From NCBI GenBank assembly GCA_022385755.1, contig MU278368.1, forward strand, positions 490,859 through 554,858: a stretch of 64,000 bases of DNA, given 5' to 3'. The notes under the pieces were generated by a model. That model was not told the origin of the DNA, searched no databases, and was given only the letters and a program-made list of their open reading frames with translations. How positions within the stretch are numbered: the stretch's first letter is position 1; the number at the start of each line of letters is the position of its first letter. Of the stretch, positions 1 to 11,701 are shown one piece after another. The translations under genes and the position numbers were made by a program. This DNA is from Trametopsis cervina (lineage: Eukaryota > Basidiomycota > Agaricomycetes > Polyporales > Irpicaceae).

Positions 1-281
1 TTGCGCAGTACCCGCGCCTGACCCCCGTCACAGGTCTATCGGAGAAGCGCATTCCATATTTCGACCAGAGCCTTCCAGGGTTGGGATACACACCCAACGA
101 CCTCCCTCATGGCGGGCAGGAGTTGTACCCGGCAATCTCCGCGACGTCGAGCGAGTCCACAGCGTACGAGTCCGCGCAGAGGTATCACCGCGGGAGCAAC
201 GCGAGTGAGTCTGCGCACCTCGTGCGCCCCCGTGCGGGTAGCGAGGCGCAGAAACCTGTCGAGGTGTCGTTCAATGTCACG

Positions 282-2646
282 ATGAGGTGCCCGCCTGAAG
301 ACACCAGGGACTACAGCGGGTTCGCGCTCTCGAGCCACCGGATGCTCGCGCTGCGCGAGGTCGACAACGCGACGTTCTCGTGCGTGGTTGTGCTGATTTG
401 CGTGGTGTTTGTACTGATGGGCGTGTGCGTTTTTCTTCGATATGCAGGTGGTTCCACTTCAGGGTGTGCCTCATCGCCGGCGTGGGCTTCTTCACGGACG
501 CGTTAGTATCCCCGTCTCTCCTTGCTGGTTCTTCGCCGACGACCATACTGACGCTCTCTTCGCAGGTACGACATCTTCTCGATCAACATCGCGTCTACGA
601 TGCTGCAGTTCGTGTACGCGGGCAGCGTCGGCGGCAGTGAGTCGCTCGCCTACATCGTTTGCGCATATGCGTAATAGCTCACCGCTGCAGATATCGAGCA
701 GGCCGCCGTGAAAGCGGCCGCGCCGCTCGGCACGCTCATTGGCCAGCTCGTCTTCGGGTGGCTCGCGGACAAGATTGGGCGTAAGCGAATGTGTACGTGC
801 AGCTCTTTCGCGTTCGCGGTGCACTCCGTCTGATAGTGGATATCGTGTGCTGGTGCAGACGGGATCGAGCTCATTATCATCATCATCGGCACGTTTGGGC
901 AGTCCCTCGCCGCGAACGGCGACATCGGCACCGTCAACATCTTCTCCGTCCTCATCGTCTGGCGCTTCATCGTACGTCGCACCCGCAGCGGCCTGCACAC
1001 ACACACATCATACTGACGGCGCACGAATTGGTGCAGATGGGGTTAGGAATTGGAGGCGATTATCCGCTCTCTGCGGTCATATCCTCCGAGTTCGCGTCGA
1101 CGCACATCCGCGGACGCATGCTCACTGCCGTGTTCGCGAATCAGGGCTGGGGCCAGTTCGGTAAGCGCACGCTTCCCGCGCATCCCTACACCTCACCCTC
1201 ACGCTCACCTGCACATGTCCTTGTAGCCTCAACACTCGTCGCGACCGCCGTCGTCTCCGCCTTCCAGCGCTCCTTCACCACTACGCAGCTCGGCGCATCG
1301 CTAACCGACCCCCTCGCCAAAGCGCACTTGATGCGCGCGATCGACCGCGCATGGCGCGTGCTCGTTGGGTTCGGGTGCGTGCCCGCCGCGGCAGCGCTCT
1401 GGTTCCGCCTGACGATACCCGAGACGCCGCGGTTCACGATGGACGTCGAGCGGAACGTACAGCAGGCGATCGCGGACATCGATGAGTTCATCAAGACGGG
1501 CGCGTACGCGTTCGACCCCGACTCGGTCGTCGTGCGCGTCGTCGCGCCCCGCGCGACGTGGAAGGACTTTAGGCAGTGGTTTGGGCGCTGGGAGGAGGCA
1601 AAGGTCTTGCTCGGGTGTGCGTATGCGTGGTTCGCGATTGATGTGAGCCGGTTTCGTTGTCGCTGCTGCTTTTGTTTTTGTTGTGGGAGAGGAGGGCTGA
1701 TGATGCGTGCTTGCAGGTGATCTTCTATGGCCTCGGGCTGAACACGACAAAGTTCTTCACCGCGATCGGGTTCTCGTCGCCCCTCACGTGCAACACCCTG
1801 CAGGCGGACAGCACTGCGCACCAGGCGTTCACCGACTTCCAGAACCTGATTATCGCCAACATGGTCCTCTCCGCCGCGGGCCTCATCCCCGGGTACTGGG
1901 CGACATTCTTGTTCATCGACCGCCTTGGCAGGAAACGCATCCAGCTCCTTGGCTTCGGCATGCTCACAGTGCTGTTTGTGGGCATGGGTACGTCGCGCGT
2001 CTCGTACCCGCTTGTTGTCATTGTGCTAACCTTTGGTCTTCCTCCCACTCCGCAGGCAGCAGCTTCTCGACGTTGCTCAAGGGGATACCGCAGTGCGTCA
2101 AGGACACGTCGCTATTCGCGATCCCACGCGGCGCAAAGGGCTTCCTCTCGCTCTTCATCCTCGCGAGCTTCTTCCAGAACTTTGGGCCGAACACGACGAC
2201 CTTTGTGATCCCTGCGGAAAACTTCCCGACGCGCTACCGCTCGACGTGCCACGGCATCTGCGCCGCGAGCGGGAAGATTGGCGCGATCGTGTCCCAGTTT
2301 GCGTTCGAGAGCGTGCATGCGCGTAATATGTGCGTTCCTCTCCTCCACTCCTCGCAGTCCTTTTTGGAGTGTGGGCGTATGCTGACGTGCAGGGTGTGTG
2401 CGGCAGATTGTTTGCGTATATTCCGTTCAGCGTGACGGGCTTCCTGGCGACGCTCCTCGTGCGGGAGACGAAGCAGATGTCGCTCGAGAACATCCACGGC
2501 GAAGAATCTGACCGGTTCATCAGCGGTATGCTTGTGCCCTCCCCTTCATTCGTTTCTATAAGAGCTAACGATGTGCGTGTAAAGGTTTGGTGCGCCCGCA
2601 CCCCGGGAGCAAAGTGACCCACCACTACGCTACGTCGAGCGTGTAG
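282..2646 (+). CDS. PHO84: Inorganic phosphate:H+ symporter, PHO84-like (MFS)
   Basis: Plasma-membrane high-affinity phosphate transporter of the major facilitator superfamily. Eleven exons join to 567 codons in one frame: 282-379, 448-501, 566-636, 691-792, 859-971, 1037-1160, 1227-1642, 1717-1987, 2056-2329, 2407-2525 and 2585-2646. Family marks seen are [14 protein letters not shown] near the start, [15 protein letters not shown] in TM1, [12 protein letters not shown] and [17 protein letters not shown] in the N-half, IPETPRF before the central loop, and [15 protein letters not shown] in the C-half. All are typical of PHO84 proteins. The start at 282 gives the usual short cytosolic N-terminus, and the ATG at 342 is also possible. 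The same frame stays open back to the window edge, so a longer 5' end cannot be excluded. The intron at 2330-2406 was chosen because it alone keeps the last transmembrane segment in frame. Confidence 0.9.
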
Positions 2647-3313
2647 CCGCACCGTGCCTGTGGTTTTATTTTGTTTCGCCGTGGACGTTATACTTTCTCT
2701 TATCGGACCGCTTCTCTTCTTCTTTGGTCACGTACGGACGCTCGGACTATCTGCGGGGCAGACGTTGTGCTTTTGTAGACTGTGTACTGCCTTGAAGATA
2801 ACCAGATGTTGGGATGTCGTGGTGTAGTTGTATGTAGTAGTGGTGTAACTTGTAGTGGTACTTGCATTTGTATATACCCCTAGCTTTTCCTGAAGCAGCT
2901 ACGTGCTGCTTGTTATTCCCACCCAGAACGTTATATACCATTCGAACCACTGGCCGAGTACGAACGTGGGCTGATCGCTTCGAGCGGTCACCGTGACCGA
3001 AGGCGCGCACACGAAGATGAGATAGACGCCCTGCAGTCATTATCTGCGCCGCTGCCGGATTCGTTGGCTCCAGGCAAAACTCTGGACTTGTTTCCCCCCG
3101 TCATCTCGACACTCGCCCTCCGCGGTCACTAGCAGCCCTCACTCACTCTCTGTGTTCTCCCTGCATCCGCCAGACAAAATAAGCACTGCTCGTCGAACTC
3201 AGTCGTCAAGGTCCATCTCTCGCAGGTACTGTCACTCTTCCAGAGTGCGGTTCCTCCCTATCAAGACCTAGCCGGGAGTCTCGCGCCCTCCGGTCTGGTC
3301 TTCCCCTTGCTGC
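2647..3313. other. Intergenic, no gene seen
   Basis: This is the stretch between the phosphate transporter stop and the start of the ankyrin/BTB gene. It should hold the transporter 3' UTR and the promoter and 5' UTR of the next gene. The short open frames in it have no recognisable motif and no splice support. Confidence 0.5.
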
Positions 3314-6300
3314 ATGACCGCTCTCCATGTCTACTTTACCCTCCGACAGCAGCAGGCGTTCCACCGCCTGCTGGACACGCCGACCCGCTCGCAGTCGAGC
3401 AGCCACGGTCAGCCCGGCTCGAGCGGCGGCAAGTCCTGGACGCGCCCCAGCCCTCTCTCGTCGCTCCCGCCATCGGTGTCGCTGGACGTGAATGCGCGCG
3501 ATAGGCTCGGGCGCACGGTGCTACACCTCGCGGCAGCCGCAACGGACGCCGCGGCGCCCGAGTACGTGCGTCGGCTCCTCGCCCATCCGCACATCAACGT
3601 AAACGCGGTGGACGGCGAGAGCCACTGGACGGCGCTGCATCGCGCGCTCTACCACGGGAATCTTGCGACTGCGCTGCTGCTGCTGCAGAGGCCCGATATT
3701 GACGTCGCACTGAAGGACTCGGAGGGCTATACGGCGTTCGACCTGTACAACTCGACCGTCGAGGGCACGAACCCGCGCGGCGCCAGGGGCGCGGGGGATA
3801 AGAAGGTCGCGGCGGAGCTGCTGACGTGGGGCGCGAACAGGAATGCCGCGCTCGGTCACGGCGATGCGGACGATAGAGCGTTCCCGGACGTCGTCAGCCT
3901 GGAGCCAGCGGTGCCCCGTTCGGTCGATGCGCATGTGGAGGAGCGGTTCGCGTCGGTGCTCGTCAAGCAGGTCGTCATGTCAAAGCTGCATACCGGTATG
4001 TACATCGTGTGGTATGTTGTACGTATGTCAACTGGGATGAAATAGGGGTCGTCACCACGGAGCCCAAGGCAAACTATCGCTCATGCGGGTTCGGTAGTGG
4101 GGGCAGGCTTGGTCCTGGGCAGCATACGCAGTACAACCTCGTGCAAATGGCGCAGCTTCCCCAGGCCATCGACTCCGTTGCACTAGGGCAGGATCACACG
4201 CTCGCGCTGACCACGTCTGGTGAGGTGCTGAGCTGGGGCCTGAACAGGTTCGCGCAGCTCGGATACGTGCTCGACCCGCCTGTGGGCGCAGGCATGCGTT
4301 CTGAGGAGCCAATTCAACCCGTTCCTAGGAAGATTGGGGCATCGTTGAGCCGCAAGGTCGTCATTGGCGTGGCGGCTTGTAGGATGGCCTCGGCGTGCTG
4401 GACGAGCAGCGAGGTCTATACCTGGGGCACGAATAACGGCCAGCTCGGTCAGTTCAATGTAGCTTCTAGTGATATTGTCTGACTTCTAGCGCAGGATATG
4501 ATAAGAATGCCCATCCTGTACAGGTTCTGCCACGGGTAGTTACGAAGGTTGCTCAGCCTGTGTTATCTGTTACAATCACCGTATGGACTCGTTACACTTC
4601 TCACGACCGAACCATTGAGTTAATTTTATTCTAACAGGATAGTGCGCTGGCATGTCTGCTGGAAAGCCACGACGTGCTCTGCTTGTACAACGACAGCCAT
4701 TTCCGCGTGACGTCAGTTTTCCTCCAATCTTATCAGGACACGTTTGCTGATGCCTTTCTCGGACCGGACAGTTTCCCCGCCCACGCATTCCCATCCGAGA
4801 TCAGGATCTACCGTCCGCCTCAAGCCGTCCGCAACACGAGCATCGACAAGATCACCGCTTGTGACAACCTGTTCGCCGCTCTTTCGTCCAATGGAGAGCT
4901 CTTCACCTTTTCTCTTCCGCTGCCCGGCACAGAAGCCGCTCTTGGTGGTGGTGGCAGCACGCAGGGCAAGAATCGCGAGCTCGTAAAGCCCCAGCGTGTT
5001 TGGGCATTGAGGAAGAAGTTCAGTGCGGTCAAGGCAGGTGTTTGGCTCGCCCGCACGATCAGGCTTTTCTGACTGCAGCGCTGTCGCAGGATGTCGCTCT
5101 CGGCGCTGACGGATCCATCATCATCTGTACGGAGGCGGGACATGTCTTCGTGCGCACGCGGTCAGCCGGCAAGGCATTCAAGTTCCAGCGCGTGTCGAAC
5201 TTACAGCGTGTCGTTCGCGTATGTGCCAACTCTACGGGCGCATTTGGAGCTCTCCGTGTGGACGCCGAGTTGGACAGGTTCGAGGTCGTCGGCAACCTTT
5301 TGCCGCAGGATATGGCGCAGATCCAGCCATACTTCCCACTCGTTCGGACCGGTAGGAAGGACAAGAGCGACGATCCCACAGCGCTTGAGCATCCGCCGGG
5401 TGACGATGTCGAACTTGAGGATCCCGAGGATATCGTACCGTTGTCGAAGGATAAGGAAGGGCTGACGACACTCTGTCGGGTCTTGCTTGACTTCAAGGCT
5501 GCCAGAGATGCCAAGATAGACGACGTCCCGTTTGGCAGCCTTGATGGTCATTTGCGATGTGGTGCGGACCTGCTTATTCACGTTCAAACAGGCACCCAGC
5601 CGAAGATTCCTGCACATCGCCTGCTTCTAGCTGCACGTTCGTCGGTATTGTGTGATATTCTCGCAGGGCGCCGTACACTGGAGTACAGACACGAGAATGT
5701 TGCTATCAAGATGAGTCTCGCAGACAGGCCCTCGCGCGCTTCTACCTCTTCAGGCCCGCATCGTGCGCCGTGGAAGGATCCTGTAGAGGTTCGCTTGAAA
5801 GGCTGCCACCCACTGACTGTCCTCATCCTGCTGGTCTACCTCTACACGGACGAGTTACTTTCGATATGGGACTGGCGTGTTGCCGAAACGTTGAAGACGT
5901 ACATGAACCCGCTGGGCATCAACGTAAGCAGATTGAAAATGGAACTCCAGGCCTGTGCGCACGCGTTCCAATTGCCGATTCTCGCGTCTACTCTCGAAGC
6001 TGCCTTCAAGCGCGACGTCCCCACTTCTCTCGTTTCTCACATTCTCCCACTGTGCTCTGAGCGTCATGGTGCGTCCTTGCTGCGCGACGCAGGAGACCCG
6101 CTTGCCACAGATGTCGTGCTGCTGCTGCAGGGCAGGGAGGTGCCGTGCCATTCGGCGGTCCTCCGCGCCCGTTCCCCACTGTTCCAGTCGCTCTTTGATA
6201 ACGACGTGTGGACTGTGAATCGGTGGGCAGCCGACGGAACGATCAAGCTTGACTTTAGGCACATGAAGTGGGATGCTTTCAAGTTCGTCATACGCTATTT

Positions 6301-8116
6301 CTATGGAGGGGATAAAGAGATGTTCGACATACTTAGTGCGTATTCAACTTTTTTTTGGGTTGCGAGTGGAGCCTAATAGAAACGTTCAAAGCGGACGTCA
6401 ACTCAACCGATGAGTTGATCGACTTGATGGTTGATGTCATTGCCGTTGCGGTACGGTTGCCCTTATCCCAAGTAGTGTTCGCACTGACGTCTGAGACTTT
6501 TAGAACGAGCTGCTCTTAGATCGTCTAAGTCTGATCTGTTCCGTAGTGATATTGCGGCGTGTCACCATAGCGAATGCCGCTTCCGTTTTTGTCGACAGTA
6601 TTCACTTCAACGCCACTTCACTGGCCCGCAGCGTACAAGGCTATATCGCTCGAGCACTTGAGACTTTCCTCGAAAGCCATATGCTTGAGGATCTTCCCAT
6701 TGACATCGTGAAACAGCTCTCTGCATTTATCCGTGCCAAACATGCGGAAAAGGCTCCTTTATCCCGCTCGAGCCGCCTTGTGGACACGGCAATGGAGAAG
6801 AATGCAGATTGGCTGGCGGAGCAGGACATCCCGCAACCCTTGATCGTGAGAGAGCGGCCGCTCATACCCAAAGATGCGAAACTGTCCCCTCCTGGCCCTA
6901 TACGGAGGGAGAAGGTCTCTACTTCGCCGTCAAGCAGTCCGATGATTCGGCCGCAGATCTCTTCGACCCGATTGAACGCTGTTGCGTCGAATCTGACGGA
7001 TGGCGAGATGTTCATCATGGACGGTATCGAAAGTGTGCCCCGATTGAGCATCAGCCAAAGTCAAGCGGAAGTTGCTTCCAGGGGACCAAAGGAACAGACC
7101 ACACCAGGCAAGGCAGCGGCGGGATGGAAAGTGCCTTCTGCGCCTCGGTGCGTAACTCGACTGCTTATTCCTTATGATATACAGCTCACGCAAATACAGG
7201 GCGGATATGAAGACTATCATGGCTGAAGCAGAGGTTAGCAGACCATCCGGCAGCAAGGCTACCGCCCTTCGTCCAGGCCTTGTACCTACAGAGTCCTCGA
7301 ACTGGCGTTCGCCGCCACCACCTACTACCTCAAGTGCCAGCCACGGGCCTCCTGGTTCACCTTGGAAGAGTCTCACCGCACTCACTAACACGAACACACC
7401 TTCGAACCTGTCCCCCGTGCCGACACCTCCTGCAACTCCTTTGTTGAGACCATCCAGGCCAGAAGTTGACAGGTCCAGCACTGTAGCCGGACCAAGTCGA
7501 CAGGGGCCGCAGGCTACGATACCGCAGAGACCAGGAATGGGTCCCGTCATATCCCCGCCAAGACAGACCTCACGGAAGAATGCGCCTGTTGCCGGCATTC
7601 GCAGAGCTTCGTAAGCTTCATAGATTTTGAAGTGTCTCTCCCACTGACAGTCCCTGTAGAAGCAATCAATCACCTTGGACTCTGCCACCTGTGCAGCCAG
7701 TGGTACAGTCCTCACCCTCGACGACGGCAACGACGGGCATGTCATTTGTTGCCATCCAGCAGCTACAGCTAGAGCAGGACACAACGCCGAAAAAAGATAA
7801 GCGATCCTTGGTGGAGATCCAGGAGGAGGAGCAGGCTCGACGCGCAGAAGAAGACTTCATGAAATGGTGGGCAGCGGAAGAAGAGAGAATGAAGATGGAG
7901 CAGGAGGCGGAAAGCGCGAAAGCGTCGAAGCATGTCCACAGGTCTCGGCCGAAGAAGGACACGACACGTGCTAGAGAGAGCAGGCAAGGAGGTGAGGGTT
8001 CTGAAGCAGGTAAGAAGAAGCAGGAACGGAAGGATGGGTCGAGTGCAACAAAGCGAGAGAAGAAGAGACCTGCGCAACAGGCTCCGCAAGAAGGGTCGTC
8101 TAAAGCACAGACGTAA
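3314..8116 (+). CDS. IBTK: IBTK-like ankyrin / RCC1 / double-BTB protein
   Basis: Large adaptor protein of roughly 1,400 residues. Order of parts: two ankyrin repeats near the N-terminus (DRLGRTVLHLAAAATDAAAP, then SHWTALHRALYHGN), RCC1 blade repeats (LGQDHTLALTTSGEVLSWG, VYTWGTNNGQLG), a first BTB (GADLLIHVQTG, IPAHRLLLAARS), a second BTB (DVVLLLQGREVPCHSAVLRA), a low-complexity Ser/Pro region, and the conserved basic/acidic tail KRSLVEIQEEEQARRAEEDF. This order matches inhibitor of Bruton kinase (IBTK) proteins, which in animals are substrate adaptors of CUL3 ubiquitin ligases; a ligase role here is inference. Clear introns include 3996-4045, 4448-4494 and 4581-4637. The segment 4711-4771 can be read through or spliced out in frame. 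There are about nine or ten introns in all. Confidence 0.85.
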
Positions 8117-8902
8117 TTATCATTATTTATTAATACGCAAAGACTAATGTACTAGACATTGAATGACAAAGGGCAAGTATGATCGCCGTACGAAGGATGC
8201 CTTGAACGCATTGAACGTCGAACATGGGTACGCATATCTGTGGTACATCCGTAAAGGCTACAAGATCCCCGCGACAATCTCTGGCGAGGGATCCGTACAG
8301 AAGGACTGGGCCTACTGACCCTGACTGGTTTCCCAATCCTCACTGTTGGCCAGTTCGCAGGGGAGTGGCTGTATCCCACTCCAACTATGGCCAAGGTAGC
8401 GGAAGTGACCCAACTGGTGGGCGTTCAACCACAATGGGCTGTCTCTGATCAGAGCGGGGACTTGGGTTACCTGATTCCCCTGATGCCAGAGAAATTTCCA
8501 AAGCATCCTTCTTTGAATCGTCGTTCGAAGAGACATCCTGTGGGAATTGCGCTGCACTGAGACTCGACAGCTTATCCGCATTGTATATAGCTATCGCAAT
8601 AGTCCGTACTGTATGCTTGGATAGGGCTAACAGGTTGTCAAGAGACTGAAAACACCTGCTATGGCCCTTTACAGTTAAAATGATGCGCTCCGAATGCTTT
8701 GGAACGCACGGAAGTGAGTGGCGTACAGATTCCTCAATCGTGGGGGCCAACCATATTCATTTCCACCAACACATCCAGAACGCCTGATCCGTTGTATTCA
8801 CCTCCTTCTGAGCAGTGGATGATGAAATGATCAAAAGTACACAGGACATGTCCCTAGCGTAAAACCCTACGCATCTCAAACATAACACAGATCCTAAATT
8901 AA
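8117..8902. other. Intergenic between convergent genes
   Basis: Holds the 3' regions of the IBTK-like gene and of the permease. Short antisense open frames at 8312-8750 show no family motif and no good splice pattern, so nothing is called. Confidence 0.45.
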
Positions 8903-10110
8903 TTATATCTTCACTGGCCCAAAATCCGGCTGTCCGCCCAATGAACCAAAAATATCACCAACGTAGTTGTCCGCTTTGACTCCTTCCAGGTACGTCTCCT
9001 CCCACTCGTCTACAATCCCCCGCACGACCTGCACACCCGCGAGGCGGAGGTTCGCGATGGACGACGCAAACCCAACCAACCCGTGGAAGAGGTTGTCCGC
9101 GGCGGTCTGGCCTTCGTACGGTCGCTCAAAATCGGACCCAGTGCGCAAGATGAGTATCCTCGAGAAGTCGACGGCACCGCGCACCGCCGCTCGTAGGAGC
9201 GCCTCCAGTGTCGCGTTGTCCTCCTGCTGCGACGTACAGTACTCCGCCGTACCGTTCGTGAGGAGCCGCGTCACATTCTCCATTGCCTCTGCGAGCAGGC
9301 TCCCGCTCCAGTACTGATCAGAGGTCGCTGTGTCGCATGCGACGACGGACGGCCTGGAAAGAGCGGGCGCATGATCGGGGTTGCTCGCGTACTTGGTACG
9401 ATAGATATGCGAGAGCTTGTCATCGACCAGTGTCGCTCTGTTCGCAAGATCGATAGCACGCCGCCGGAGGTTGTCGTTCAGCTCGTACACCTCCGTTCCG
9501 TAGATTCTGGTCGGATACTGATCGGGGGTTTCGGCGCCCTGGGGAATGTAGCCTGTCGCAAAGTGGGCAGGCACCTCACGCGCGTCGATCTCGAACTGGA
9601 GGCCGACGTGCACGGCGAACCTGGCAAAGGTAACGCCACCTATCGTCGCCATCTTGGGGCTGATGCCTGCGACACCTGCAATGAGAAAGTAGGTACGGCG
9701 GAGGTCGAATAGGTTCGAGTAGATGAGCGCGGACACCGTCGCCACAGCGTTGATCTCGCCTTCGCCGGTAACGAGTTGGCAGATGGAACCGGAAGATGTG
9801 CAGTGAACGTCTGGGTACAGCAGGGAGAATCCAGGCACAGAAATGTTGCGTTCAAGGAGGTTGAACTCGGGGATGCCGTACCATGCTTGGCCTTCTGCGC
9901 TAAACTGTTTGCAAGTCAAGGCGACTGTGAACGAATGGGAGATGTGCCACGCACCATTCCGAAAATGAAAACCTTGGGCTCTATTCTTTCAACCTCTAGT
10001 GCGAAGCCTTGTTGGGGATCGCCTGGAGAACCGTACGCAGCGTTGCAGGCAGTTGCTAACGCACACACAATCGCCGCCAGGGTCACAGGAAACGAGAGTA
10101 TGAAGACCAT
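8903..10110 (-). CDS. Purine nucleoside permease-family protein, secreted
   Basis: Two exons, complement of 9955-10110 and 8903-9904, with a 50-bp intron at 9905-9954 and a 385-residue product. The protein begins with a hydrophobic signal peptide (about 24 residues ending ALATACNA), followed by EPKVFIFGM, EGQAWYGIPEFNLLERNI, PDVHCTSSG, QLVTGEGEINA and the YFLIAGVAGISPKMATIG block. These are hallmarks of the NUP (purine nucleoside permease) family, which is related to nucleoside phosphorylase folds and was named from a yeast transport phenotype. It has no multi-pass membrane pattern, so a secreted or ER-lumen enzyme or binding protein is more likely than a channel. That last point is inference. 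Confidence 0.88.
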
Positions 10111-10542
10111 CTAAACCTAGGGTCAGCTTCATCAACAATAATTCGCAACATTCAGATCGTACGGACCTCTTCGTCGAACGGAAGATGAGAGCACTGGTGC
10201 AAGCTGACGAGCTGTAGCGAACGTTTCGGGCGACCAGCGTGGGAGACATCACCGCAGTTGTCTGAGATGTCGAGGGGAGGTGCACGCCTCTATTATAGGT
10301 TCTAAATGTTGATTGTGGGCAGTAAGGAGGTATATAACGTCGCCAGTGTGTGCACTCTACAGACCGGATGAGTTCAGAGAAAGCAGCGGATCAAAAGCCG
10401 TAGCTGAAACGGCCAGGCGTCTGATCACAACTCTGTCTTTCACGCTCTACAGTACGCCCCGTGCACGCTAGTTGCTTGTGTAACAGCCTATAAGGGCCAT
10501 CTTTCTGCACTTCACCTATTTCTATACTTACTCGAATTCATT
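10111..10542. other. Divergent promoter region
   Basis: Lies between the minus-strand permease and the plus-strand FunK1 copy. A TATA-like stretch (tatataac, about 10331-10338) could serve the permease. The last ~40 bp before 10543 resemble the sequence just before the full-length FunK1 start at 16466, so this flank is part of the duplicated unit. Confidence 0.4.
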
Positions 10543-11701
10543 ATGGATAGCAAAGACGGCGGCACTAGCAGCAATCTCGCTCCCCCCGTGATTCCAAAAT
10601 GGCACCCGCGCGTGGACATGGTGAAGCTTGCAAAGGAGAAGGGAGTGAAACACCGCATGAACATTTTAAAGAGCAAGGACCTCTCGAAGTTATCCGACGG
10701 AATCCGCAAAGCATTCGACTCGTCGAAGGGATATGACGATCGCGTGATGCGGTGCCTTGTCCTGTGCTCATACCAGCCTCTGTCCGATCAGCTGTCGCGG
10801 AAACCAGACTCAATTAAAACCATGGCGTGTCACATCGTTGACGGTAAGTCGTCTCAAATATGTGGGATGTATTGTATCGTTGACGTTCAAGGTAGCCATC
10901 CATTATCTACGATACGACGCCGGCATCCTTCATCGAGATATCAGTGGCAACAACATCATGTATGAGCTACGCGACAGTAAAGACTGCTTCGTACTCATCG
11001 ATTTCGACCTTGCCGTTCAGGTGGATGAGGAAGGGAAGCCGCTGGGGCCGACATCGCGTCATAGGACTGGGACGCTGCCATTCATGGCCTTGGATGTGAT
11101 AGAGGATATGCATCTGTCCCAAACGATGCAAGATCACCAGCCAATAATTCACTGTGTCCGCCACGACTTTGAGTCTTTATTCTGGGTTTGTCTTTATTTC
11201 GGGATCAAGACTTTGAGCCCAAACACGCCCAACAGAAAGGGGGAGGAGGAAGAACGACGCAAATACCTCGCAAAATGGGAAACAGGAGACCATGACGACA
11301 TCCACTCAACCAAATTCAAAATTCTCACGAAATTCGACTCGCTAGACCACATCTCTCTTTCGGATTACTTCGAACATCTCCGCCCCTGGTATGGGGCCTT
11401 CCTCTCGTGCTTTGAATCTGGGTACGACGCAGTCAGAAATTATACGAAGTCCGCTATCCGGAGGAAGTCCAAGCGTTCAAAATCTCGATTCCCATTCAAG
11501 TCGATAGAAACATGGTTTGATTGTGTCACGCGCGAGAACATACTACGCTCCTTCAAAGACTTTGAGGATCAGGAGTCCGAGTCTGGGCCCGAATCCGAGT
11601 CCAAGTCCAAGTCCAAGTCCATGTCCCCGTCCCCGCCCAAGTCCGAGTCCGGGTTCGAGTCCTCTCTTTCTGATGTGGCATCATTTGCCTCTTATGATTG
11701 A
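10543..11701 (+). CDS. FunK1-like kinase, internal deletion of the N-lobe
   Basis: Two exons, 10543-10843 and 10896-11701, giving 368 residues. It is a member of the fungal FunK1 kinase family (PF17667 type). The leader GGTSSNLAPP matches GGTSSNLPPV of the full-length copy at 16466. It then runs straight into the helix and C-lobe part (ILKSKDLSKLSDGIRKAF). About 440 residues of the full-length protein, including the P-loop and the conserved Lys, are missing. The C-lobe motifs are intact: HRDISGNNIM, LIDFDLA and HRTGTLPFMALD, then DFESLFWVCLYFGIK. The C-terminus is a Ser/Glu/Lys/Pro low-complexity tail. The reading frame is clean, so it may be expressed, but ATP binding by a normal kinase mechanism is doubtful. 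Confidence 0.75.

Noticed and set aside
36..338. Minus-strand 100-codon open frame
   Set aside because: Antisense shadow of the GC-rich first exon of the phosphate transporter; no motif.
4711..4771. Certain intron in the IBTK-like gene
   Set aside because: Both the spliced and the read-through forms stay in frame, so it is stated as an alternative and not asserted.
6930..7784. Minus-strand 284-codon open frame
   Set aside because: Lies antisense to the well-supported C-terminal exons of the IBTK-like gene and shows no family features.
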